Source of the DNA: Neopestalotiopsis rosae
Lineage: Eukaryota; Ascomycota; Sordariomycetes; Amphisphaeriales; Sporocadaceae
Assembly: GCA_023078685.1 (NCBI GenBank)
Contig: JALGAS010000005.1
Location: forward strand, 4,650,001 to 4,714,000
Length of the DNA: 64,000 bases
Direction of reading: 5' to 3'
Shown piece after piece: positions 34,977-45,241 of the stretch (its first letter is position 1; each line of letters opens with the position of its first letter). The notes beneath the pieces were generated by a model. The model ran no database searches. It worked only from the letters and a program-made list of their open reading frames with translations, and was not told the DNA's origin. Made by a program: the position numbers and the translations under genes.

Positions 34977-36663
34977 GTTGAGCTTGATCCACCGCATGCA
35001 ACATCATGAAACACGAATCCACAGTTTTGGGAGATATGTAAGTTGGGCCATATCGAAAAGCGTATGGATTTTTCTGATATATTTTCCGCTCCAACAGGAA
35101 ATCCTCACCTAGAAGCATTTTGAGCAGACACACAATGCGAGGCACTGTGGTGTAGGTAATGTGGATTTTGCCACCAATCAATGCCCAATTCTGGACGCAA
35201 TGTTTTTAGCGCGTCTGGCTGCAATGGTAACTTGAAGCCAATGGTCATCTGCTTGGTTCCAATCCGGAATAACGTCAAATGTGTCTGTGGCTATGTCTGC
35301 CCTGGTAGTCCTTCACGGGTTCAGGAGGACAGATATAAGTGATCGTCGGAATCACCTACTGTCTTCGTTTTGTCATGAGATCGAAATCCTGGCATGTTTG
35401 GTGTCGCTGAATTGAAGTTATGATTATGGCTTGAAAGGGCCAATTGCAGAAATGGAACGTAGACTACAGTACATGAAGAGAATACTAAGGTTAGTGAGAT
35501 TTACCCCAAATTTACAGTGGAATCCGAATACGGAGACTTTAGCTAACTTGCTGCTTTTTGATCCAGGGCAAGTATGGAGACATCCTGGACTACCTAGGTA
35601 GGTATCTGCACCCCAGAAAGCAACCATCAGTGACCCTGGCTTTGACAACACAAAACCCTAGTCATCAAGGAGAGAGGCACATTATAAAGATGGGGTAGCG
35701 TCTGGCCACGTTCGGCCACGTTTGCGGGGGGTCTTGTGACCACTAAGATGCGGTTCCATACAGTAATATGATCCCTATCAATTTCCAATCCTGACGGCCA
35801 TGTCACCCCACCCCCAACTTCCGACTCCAAATTCAGAATCTCGGAGCTATGGTGCCTATCGCTCTTCCACACCTCTGGGCTTCCAACTCTATCGTTTCAC
35901 GAACACCACGAGTTGTGTAATTGAAGGCCTGCATTAGCGAGACCTAAGCATTTTGCTTGTTCCTGACAAGCTTCGAGAGCCTCATGCTTGGCGAAATTAT
36001 AACCACGAACTGATGATCAACAGATGTGAAGGCGGTCGGAAACTGGTAACACAGCGACATGTAGACGTGAAAACAACAAGGTCGTCACGCTCAAGACTCT
36101 CTGAGAATACCATTAGCCTGTGTTGTGAATATTCCGTTGACGACGACATGAAGCAGGCTGCAAAATACCCAACTCCTGCACACGTGGTATATCTAGCCAC
36201 CTGCGTTGGCAGTTGAAACATACTTTCTCGCAAGAGACTTGATTTGGCATTGCCCGACCATCATTGGAGGACATATGTGTTTCATTCCCGACGACATGGG
36301 CTTGCGTATGCGTATTTTACAAGTTTATTTGATCATCGTGACTCGTCGCGCGCAGAAGGGCGAACTACTCATTAGTCGTGACAGGGTCTTGGCATATACA
36401 GCTCATAATTGGAGGCTTATTGAATCCCGCCTGTTAGTGGGGGCAACGGACCCAATCGAGCTCCAAGGGGCTATGCCAAGGGGTTCATGAACCAAAGTAG
36501 TAACAAGTTTGCGATGCTCGACATGTATTGGTATGGAGCCTTGAATTCTTAGATATAGACTATATAAACACAGAAGTCTTGGCTGAGCGTAAGAGCATAT
36601 GATGGTTCAAATCAACAAGCCTGATTCATTTATTCCTCTTGGCACACAATCACAGCTGCTACC
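34977..36663. other. Intergenic region with promoter of the polygalacturonase
   Basis: This 1.7 kb stretch lies between the SWIM/RING gene and the GH28 gene. A clear TATA box lies near its right end. No conserved frame, RNA gene or transposon remnant is recognised. Confidence 0.5.
36561..36567 (+). promoter_or_regulatory. TATA box of the polygalacturonase gene
   Basis: The sequence TATATAA lies about 100 bp upstream of the ATG at 36664 in an otherwise mixed-sequence region. The leader after it contains CA-rich sequence up to ctaccATG. The position fits an inducible fungal hydrolase gene. Confidence 0.55.
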
Positions 36664-38499
36664 ATGAGATCATCCACCTTCTTTACTGCTCTGGCTCTTG
36701 TGGCTGGCTCTCTAGCCTCCCCAGTGGCAGGGCCAGAGATCACACCTGCTCCAGAGCCAGGCGTTGTCAAGAGAGCAACTAGCTGCACCTTCTCTGGATC
36801 TAATGGAGCCTCTTCTGCCAGCAAGTCTCAGGCTTCGTGCTCCACGATTGTTCTGTCCAGTGTGGCGGTTCCATCAGGCACTACACTGGATCTGTCAGAC
36901 CTCAACGATGGCACTACTGTAAGTCTCTATAACGTGTGCTGCGATGAGCGGAAGTCCAGTGGCACGGTGGAAGGTAGCTAACACCGAGCATAGGTCATCT
37001 TCGAGGGCGAGACCACTTGGGGCTACGAGGAGTGGGATGGCCCGCTTCTGCAGATCAAGGGCAACAAGATCACCATTGAAGGCGCGTCCGGCGCCTACCT
37101 CAACCCCGACGGTGCCAGATGGTGGGACGGAGAGGGGTCCAACGGCGGCAAGACCAAGCCCAAGTTCTTCTACGCCCACGACCTGACGGACTCGACCATT
37201 ACCAACTTGCACATCCAGAACACGCCCGTACAGGCCGTTTCCATCAATGGCTGCGACGGACTTACGGTTACGGACATGACTATTGTGAGCATGAACCTCG
37301 AGTTTTGAAACTTTAACATGGGGCAAGGTAACTAACAGTCTGTTCTCTATAGGACAACTCAGCTGGAGACACTGACGCGCTCGGCCACAACACGGTAAGC
37401 AATTCCAACGACTGTCCCGTAATCGGTATTATTGGGGTGCCATTCAGTTTATCAAATGACAAAACCATATTATATCCATTGTGCGGTACAGAAAGCTGAT
37501 TGACATACAGGATGGCTTCGATATCGGTTCTTCAAGCTCAGTGACGATTACAGGTATGAATTTCAAATGACCATTCCCTCACCAAAAGATGCTACCCGTG
37601 TCTTTTTCGTCATATTCGGGTACATGCTAAAACTAAAAATAGGTGCCAATGTTTACAACCAGTGAGTGGTTCTCGAAAGACATTTCCCAAGTCTGCTTGG
37701 AACCGTTCCATAGGGGAATAGACTCATTGAGGGGTCATCACGAGCGATGCAAATACTGACAATGACCAAAACAGGGATGATTGCGTAGCCGTCAACTCAG
37801 GAACAGTAAGTGTATTCTTCGTGGAATATAAGGAGCAGCACTCTAACGTGACTTCTAGGATATTACCTTTACCGGCGGTGTATGTTCTGGAGGACATGGT
37901 CTGTCTATCGGATCCGTTGGTGGCCGAAGCGACAACACTGTAGACACGGTGACCTTTGTGAGTACCAATAACCTTCGCATCCCTTCGCTCAGGTGTCCCT
38001 CCTGCGATTGAGGCCCAATGTGGCAAGATGATGTCTAATACGATGCTGTGTCATAGTCAAACTCGGAGGTCAAGAGCTCTGTCAACGGTAAGAGATACCT
38101 AACCTCCACAGCCATGTTATTTAATGCCAATAAATTTCTAACTCGATTCGTTCTGCAGGTATCCGCATCAAGGCATCGTCGGGCGACACGGGCACCATCA
38201 ACGCCGTCACGTACTCGGGCATCACCCTGCAGTCCATCTCCAAGTACGGCATCATCATCGAGCAAAACTACGACGGCGGCGACCTCGACGGCACCACGAC
38301 GACCGGCATCCCCATCACCAACCTCAAGGTCGAGAACGTGGCCGGCGCCGACGCCGTCAGCTCCACGGGCTACAACGTCGTCATCACCTGCGGCTCGGGC
38401 TCCTGCTCCAGCTGGACCTGGTCCGATGTCGACGTCACTGGCGGCAAGGACTATGGCAGCTGCACCAATGTCCCGAGTGTGGCTTCTTGCTCTACTTAA
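36664..38499 (+). CDS. Secreted endopolygalacturonase (GH28)
   Basis: Nine exons (36664-36918, 36994-37284, 37353-37394, 37511-37553, 37643-37661, 37775-37805, 37859-37957, 38057-38087, 38159-38499) give 383 residues. A signal peptide (residues 1-18) and a propeptide ending at Lys36-Arg37 precede the mature start ATSCTFSG. The catalytic set is complete: Asn195-Thr-Asp197, Asp218-Asp219, His240 in [10 protein letters not shown], and Arg273-x-Lys275. These sit exactly 17 positions after the equivalent residues of Aspergillus niger PGII (Asp180, Asp201/202, His223, Arg256, Lys258). That agreement also confirms the many small exons. The enzyme cuts alpha-1,4-galacturonan in pectin outside the cell, which points to contact with plant material. 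Confidence 0.96.
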
Positions 38500-38751
38500 G
38501 AGCCTTAGGAATTATTCTTGGTTCTTGTCGTTTGAGGAAGTGTAGCATCCTCGAATGAAAGGTCTAAAAAGAAAACATGGTACTCTGTTGAAGTGGCTGA
38601 AGTGGAAGGCGAAATGGTTTTGTTCTTGTAAATAGTTTTTTTCGCTATAGTACTTAGTCCTGAATTGTATATATTCTTGTACACAAGGTTCGCAAAGACT
38701 GATATTATAGTATGAACCCAGAAGAGCCCAATATCGCGACATATTCGTCTT

Positions 38752-39768
38752 TTACGAAGACTGATTCCTCTCCGCCTGCATTTTCTTGTCCTCTTCCTCG
38801 GTCTTGGGCACCTTGACCATGGTAGGGACGGTAACAGCATTCAGCTTCCGGAAAGCCTATTTCATGATAATCGTTAGTCATCGAGAAGCACATGAAGTAT
38901 CGATAGCAGCAGGCGATATTGGGGGCCCCGTACCGCAAAGGGCCACCACCAGCTCACGGTACAAAAGGCCCACCAGACCACGCCGGCCCCCACGCCGACG
39001 AGGGCGCGGGCAGCCGCCACGGGCAGGAGGAGGACCCGTGTACTCACCTCGGAGATGCCGCCCTCGGGCAGGTTGTCGTTCCAGCGGTCCTCGACCTTTT
39101 CAATCTGGCCGTCGGCGCCGACGTGGATGCGGACGCGCGAATCGATGACCTTTTCCGTCTTGATGCCCTTGACCGTGTACTTGTTGGACAGGTCCAGCTC
39201 GATGGGGTTACCGCCCGACACGACCTGGTGGCGCTGGATCTGGATGGGGTGGAAGACGGCGGGGAGGCCGTACCACTGCGCCGCGAATTTGTCGTAGCCC
39301 ATGGCGATGGTGATGTTGTCGGCAAAGGTGGCCGTCTTGGACCAGAGGGATAGGTGCTTTAGTGTCGGGTTGCCCTCGAAGAGCTGTATCACGAAAGGTC
39401 AGCTTGATCTACGCGGGATTTCCGATTGTCAGGCAGTGCGCTCAGGGGAGGGAGGTGTGATGCAACAGGTCGGACAGGAGCATGTTCGCTAAGAGGTCTC
39501 ATCATACGTCTAGGATACTGCCGACCAGCACCTTTTGCTGGTCCGACAAGTCCACACCAGGGGCGGTATTGACATTGGTGTTTTTTATATCATGCGACGC
39601 GAAAGATGCTGAAGAGGCATTAGCCTGTTGTTGAATCTTTGCTGTTTCGGAGGGCACACCTGAAGCCATGGTTTTCCGTTGTACAAGGAATGGAATTGCT
39701 AGTGATGATACTATTCTTGTCACTGGTAAGGTAGACGCGGTGCGGACTGTGCAAGTTCGTGAAAACAT
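38752..39768 (-). CDS. NTF2/SnoaL-like protein with possible mitochondrial presequence
   Basis: Three exons (39768-39508, 39383-39048, 38856-38752), all joined in phase 0, give 233 residues. The first 33 residues are free of Asp and Glu and rich in Arg, Ser and Thr (MFSRTCTVRTASTLP), like a mitochondrial targeting sequence. A second in-frame ATG at 39669 would start a 200-residue cytosolic form (MASGVPSETAKIQQQ). The core (LFEGNPTLKHLSLWSKTATF, KFAAQWYGLPAVFHPI, DLSNKYTVKGIKTEKVID, VRIHVGADGQIEKVEDRWN) has the length and pattern of an NTF2-like cone fold. The tail is charged (VPKTEEEDKKMQAERNQ). No enzyme activity can be assigned. It converges with the polygalacturonase gene with 252 bp between. 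Confidence 0.8.
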
Positions 39769-40531
39769 ATGGAAGACGAGATTGGGGAGACGAAAACTAT
39801 TGCTCCTTTGATATTATAGACGCGAGTGATACATATACATGCGGTGCTACAGGCAAGGTAAGGGAAGGTCACTTTTGCACAATTGGGAAAGCGATATGTC
39901 CATCAATGCATCCTTTCATCACCAGAATCCTTCCGAGACACGTCGCATCATGTGCGTCCCGAGCGTCCGTCATGACTTTTGTGTTGATGATGGGGGCTGC
40001 AATGGAATACGTCATGAACTGGAGCACTTGCTCCTAGACAATTGACACTACTGCAGGGTACGGCTCGGCCCGTGGAAGGCGGGGGCGCCGAAAGGTCTAG
40101 GAGTTGGACAATGAAACAAATACCTCGACATATTGCATGAAGTTCAGCTACGTTTTGAAGAATATTTATCACACGAACCATATATGAAGAATTTATTGAT
40201 GAATTTTGGTCGATTTCAGAGGCCCACGTTAAACAAGGAGTGACCTATTCAGCCCGTCCATACAGTGAATTAACACAAATTGGCCAGCAAGCAATGCCTC
40301 ATAGAGCATGTCGGGTCATTAAACTCGTCGCATAGGCAATTGATCCTCCCATCTAATGATTGACTGAGAGCTTCGAACATGAGTTGAAGTATTATTGTAT
40401 GGAAATAACAAGAATTATAATTAATAGTACCGCAACTGCCATCCGTTCACACAAATATTACTATCCACGGAAACACCTCTCCAGTCTACCCCTTAACTTC
40501 ATTCCAATATGTCGCACAGTCCAATAGCAAC
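39769..40531. other. Intergenic region
   Basis: Upstream side of the NTF2-like gene and 3' side of the Rds1-like gene. A/T-rich near 40380-40430. No gene is recognised. Confidence 0.5.
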
Positions 40532-41953
40532 TTAGCCAGCCTGGTAGAGAGCGAGGGCTGCAACATGAGGGTTGAGCATGGTCAAGTTGAAGGGCGTGAC
40601 ATACAAGTCCTTGTCAGTAATGGCAAGGAACATGGTACCATTGATCGCCGGGTCACCCTCGTACACGCTGGTATTGGGCTGGATGGTCCAAGCAGTGTTG
40701 TCGGTAATATCCTGCAGCGGACTGTAGGTGACGTTCAATTGGGTGACCCATGCAGCAAATGCAGGCTTGCTAGCCGTCGTCGAGGTCACGTAGCTGTTGT
40801 TAGGACCAACGGCTTGGCCGGGCTCGTCCCAGGACAGGTACACCTTGCGGCCTGCGTACGACAGAGGCTCGGTGCGGTTGCGGGTAATGGCCGGGGTGCA
40901 GTTGACTCCAGTCTCCGTAGCATTGACGCACGAGTCACTGTCATCAACATCTGCGGTCGACAGAGTGTTGGTCCAGCCGCCGGTCGTCTCATTGAAGACG
41001 TTGGACCCATTGATGCGGGCCGGGTTAGGCTGGTTGAGAATGTTCAAGGCTGGCAAGTTCTGCCAGACCAGACGAGTCTGGTTCGCGGGGCAGGAAGAAA
41101 TGTATGGCGCGAGGAGTGTCCATGCCCAAGATTGAGGAACACCAACTTCAAACCAGACGGGCATAGGAAAGAGACCTTCAAACTGGCGGAAGATCATCTG
41201 CTGACGAGCCTCGGTGGAGATGGACTGTAGTAGAAGCTGCGCACTCTCGCGCGAGTCCAAGTGTGGCAAGAAACCGTAAACACCAGATTCGCCAAAGCGG
41301 GTCAACTTCTGGCTGAAGTCGATGTATTCGCGGACATTAGAGACCGGGTAGTTGTAGGTGCATTGAACTGGCGCCTCAGCTCCCAGGATGTTACTCAGAA
41401 GCGTGGCGTGGCCGACTTCCTGATCAGCCATGAACTCGAGGAGGAAGCGGTCCTCGGCAGTGAGACCAGCTTGCTCAAAGTCCTCGGTGCTGAAAGCTGC
41501 AAGCCCCCAGTGGAAAAGGTCCAACTCAATCCATTCCTGGTAAAGAGCGAGTGCTAGCGACTCATAGTCGAAATCACTCTGAGGGCGATACACTGGCGCA
41601 GACCCATTCACACCCGCGCCGCCTCCAGGGGTGTAAGGCGCCGGCTGAGGTGAATGAAGCTTTCCATCGGCTGGATACTGATACTTGACGGGATCAGCAG
41701 GCAATGCGGCCACGGATGCGGCAGTGACCGTGGTAGACAAGGCGCCAGTGGTGGTGGGTGTGCCGGTGTAAGGACCGTGAGATGTCACATTGGTAACGGG
41801 GACAATGGAAGCCGTAACTGCTGCAGCCGATGTAAAGGTGGTCGTGGGCTCAGAGTAAAATCGCTTTTCAACCTCGGGCTCGAAGGGCACGGCAAACGAT
41901 GGCGAGATGGCTGCCAAGAGGCTCGCGCCTTTCAAAACTCGTGAGACACCCAT
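40532..41953 (-). CDS. Rds1-like ferritin-fold stress protein
   Basis: One frame of 473 residues without introns. A signal peptide (MGVSRVLKGASLLAAISPSFA) is followed by a short segment with a dibasic site (EVEKRFYSEP) and a Thr/Ala/Ser-rich linker. The ferritin-like domain begins at about residue 130 (YESLALALYQEWIELDLFHWG) and contains the second helix FLLEFMADQEVGHATLLSNIL, with Glu and His residues suited to metal binding. The C-terminal third is rich in Asn-linked glycosylation sequons. The family is named after fission yeast rds1, a gene induced by stress and nutrient limitation. The protein is probably secreted or wall-bound. Iron storage or oxidase activity has not been established for the family, as far as I know. 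Confidence 0.88.
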   Translation of the reverse strand: MGVSRVLKGASLLAAISPSFAVPFEPEVEKRFYSEPTTTFTSAAAVTASIVPVTNVTSHGPYTGTPTTTGALSTTVTAASVAALPADPVKYQYPADGKLHSPQPAPYTPGGGAGVNGSAPVYRPQSDFDYESLALALYQEWIELDLFHWGLAAFSTEDFEQAGLTAEDRFLLEFMADQEVGHATLLSNILGAEAPVQCTYNYPVSNVREYIDFSQKLTRFGESGVYGFLPHLDSRESAQLLLQSISTEARQQMIFRQFEGLFPMPVWFEVGVPQSWAWTLLAPYISSCPANQTRLVWQNLPALNILNQPNPARINGSNVFNETTGGWTNTLSTADVDDSDSCVNATETGVNCTPAITRNRTEPLSYAGRKVYLSWDEPGQAVGPNNSYVTSTTASKPAFAAWVTQLNVTYSPLQDITDNTAWTIQPNTSVYEGDPAINGTMFLAITDKDLYVTPFNLTMLNPHVAALALYQAG

Positions 41954-44900
41954 ATTTAATGTATCATTGAAGGAGTTGTGAGATCTAAGGTCAATAGAAC
42001 TTTACTTTCCGGATGACAATTCTCCTAATATATGTTTCCCTGAGACCTGATCACCACCCAAATTAAATTTCTCTTTGGAATCATAACGGCGACGCTACTT
42101 GTTGAGCTTTGATCGGCATGGCTACACGCAGTACGAAGTCGTCATCATTACTTCAGTCCACTACTGAACTTCGACAGGGGCTCATATTATGGCAAACGCC
42201 GAGCGAGGCCGAGTAACGGAATTTCATAACTTCATGAGGTGCTAATGGTAGACACTGTGCTATGATTTTACGTTAACTTCGCCCCCGGTCACAATTCAAG
42301 TGAAATTAATTGTGCACTACTAAAGCCTGGGGTCAGGATGTGCCAAGTCTGGAGAGGTAATTCAACGGTGGGTACCGTGTTTGCCGTGGAGTTGGTGGTT
42401 CCATTCAACATGTACTCGTCATCCTATTTCACGGGTGCGGGCAGGATAGTCTACATGCAGAAGCCATGGTTAAAAGAGTGGCGCCCACGCCGCTTGAATC
42501 CAAAAAGATGATATGGCATTTCCCATTGGATGCCACGAAAACACATGTTCTGCAGCTGTATGAATTTTGCTTGTGGTACCATGGGGCGATATTTCGTTTC
42601 CAAATAGTCTATTCGGAATGCCAAAAGACGGTGGTTCATGTCGTGGTATACATGAGCCGCATAACAATACTATACTCCACAAACGGGGATAAGCAGCAAC
42701 GGGGCGAGGAGGTCGGTGCGGCTTTCCCCCATCCAAAAACCGCCTCCGAGAGTTCCGGGGTCAATTGCCGGCTCGTAGTCGATCTCTAATGTTAGTATGT
42801 ATTTCTGATAAATGGCCTTGGGAATTCAACCAGTTGCATGGCTGGCGAGGCTGGCTCCGGTGGCATGACCATGGGCTTGACATGGAGTCCAGGGTACATG
42901 GCAGGCTCTGTTGAAAATTCGTGTGGAATCATATGTCGATATGCCCTATTCCCAGCGATCGCCAGTAGTCATCGGGTCACCGAACGTTGTGCCTGGACTT
43001 GCAGACTTGGCAGCCGGGTAAGGTTCCTGACCACCTGGTTCGTTCAGGAGCAATTTGTCCGGAATCTGGGGGACATCATGGATGTTCGCAATTTTCACAT
43101 TCAAGAAGCAAGTTTCCTGTCAATTAGTCGAGGCTTGAATTCGCATACTTCTCCCGATTGATTCAGACGCGTCGTAGATATTTTTCTCTACGTCTGTGCG
43201 AGGAAGACTGGAATGTGGAGAAATATTGGAAAATATTCCAAGTGGTGACGTTTGATAGTGGTCATCTCACCCACTTTTGATTCCTCAGGAACCATATACT
43301 CGAGAGGACACCACGAAGAGCAAGGAGCTAGGGATCTCAGCGACACAGCGAGAAAATGGAATCCAACAATTCTCCGATTATAAAACCACAACACCACCCC
43401 GCTGCCCCCCTTTCCTAAGAAATGAACAGGTTAACAGGCGGCTAGCAGAGTCTCCATGCGGGTGGTGCCTGGGACATTTGCGCAACTGCTGGACCTAGCA
43501 GCTCCGCTACATGCGCCGTGCTAAATACACGGAATCAATAGGCTATAGCGAGCGCGGGGTCCACCATTGCACACCATCACTTCTGGGTTAGGCTTGCTAA
43601 TTGTACATTCGCCCCCGTTCGGTGGAAAATGCATGTTGGCAATGAATGTACTTCAATTCGATAATAAGAGAAGAAGGGCAAGAGACGAAGGAGAGGTAGG
43701 ATACTAGTATTACAGATAAATATCGAACAATTTCCTCGGGCGCAGCAATACGTGAAAAGGCAACAAGCGAGTAGAATAATAGAACAGTTCATCGACATTG
43801 AGAAGCTCTTAGCGGATGACTTTGAGTGTGTGAAAACCATTATGGTCCGTAGGTAGCTGCTCGGTAACGTCCCGTGTAAGCGCGCCCACCATGCGACCAA
43901 CTGGCACCGACTTGGCATCTCAGTCAGCGCAGCTCTAATTTACGCCACCCATTCGTAATATAATGCCGTGGCCTTGCGTATTGTGATGGTAGATTATACC
44001 TCGGTCGGCCAGGAGTCAGATCGATGAGACTACGCTGCCGTAGCTAGGATTTCTACTCAAAAGGGGAACACACTCTGCCACGTCGCATGATTGCTGCATG
44101 CTCGGCGTGCATGTCAGATCATAGATGATGCTGCGGACCGGGCGACGTGGACAGGGCCCTTTGCGACAATGCAGGGAGTATTGCTGCAGAATGCGCATAG
44201 TGTATATGATTGGCTTTGTTGGCCAATTTTGCTGACACTGCTATAATCCCTCCTTGTTCTCTTGTTTCAATTGCCACCAGGTTTCGTAGTACCTGGATAT
44301 GTAGTATACCTACCGTAGGCACGCTGTATAGTGGTCCATGAGGGCTCATAGGACACATGCAGCCCCCTAGGGCTTTTACTCACACAACATTGACTTTCTT
44401 GGACTCTGCTTCCGGTTCATACTACATACAACTATCTTATAGGTGTTGAAAATACCGTCTCGGAATTGATCAATTTTTACTGACATGCCGGTGTGGCATA
44501 GCTTGTAGAGCCTGCCTCATTTGGCCTAGACTTTGCGTGATCATGGGCAAAGGAGAAACGCTTATCAACATGCCTCACGCGTCCAGGCCCGAAGATCATG
44601 CACAGTTCTAGGATACGCAATTCTATCGCAAGGATTTGTGCCGCGATTGAGATCCTTCGATGCATAACTAGATAATTACTCATCAGACGCGCATATAACG
44701 CGGCTTCAGACCATTTACGAACCTTGACTGAATGATTTTGTTAGGCTCCTCTGTGCGGCACAGTCGTGGCTGCTGTTCCCCCTCTCTTCAAACCCCTGTG
44801 CCCGGTCAGCGCCCCTGTGGCTCTCAGAGCAATCGGGTGGTGAGCCGTATCCCGCTGCAGAACTCCATCGTGAACAGAATGGAATTGTGCCGAAATCTGA

Positions 44901-45241
44901 TGCGTAAATCCCATTGCTCCAAGTCGAAGATTCGCCGCGAATACCCATCATCCACATGATGAATGTATACTGCTAGTGATCAACAAAGCTTCTGTTAAGC
45001 TGCCTCAAATTCAAATAGAGAAAAGAACCATCTTTGCGACGACTAGGTACCTAGGTAGTTGGTCTGCTCACTCGCTTGCTCGTTGCTTCATCTCGAACCT
45101 TGTGTGAATCCGTTGCAGCTGCCTTGTTGTGGCGCAAATAATCACTGGGTACCTTCCGTTGTCGCTGCCGCTCCCGGGCGCCATCCGATTTGCTCCCTTT
45201 GACAGAGTGTCCGGAAGACTCACCATAGACCGAGCTCGAGT
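41954..45241. other. 3.3 kb region without a recognisable gene
   Basis: This is the longest gene-free stretch in the window. It lies between divergent genes (Rds1-like on the minus strand and a Zn2Cys6 regulator on the plus strand). Frames are short and interrupted on all six readings, and I see no transposon ends, RNA gene or long repeat. It separates the housekeeping and hydrolase part of the window from the candidate metabolite locus. Confidence 0.45.
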
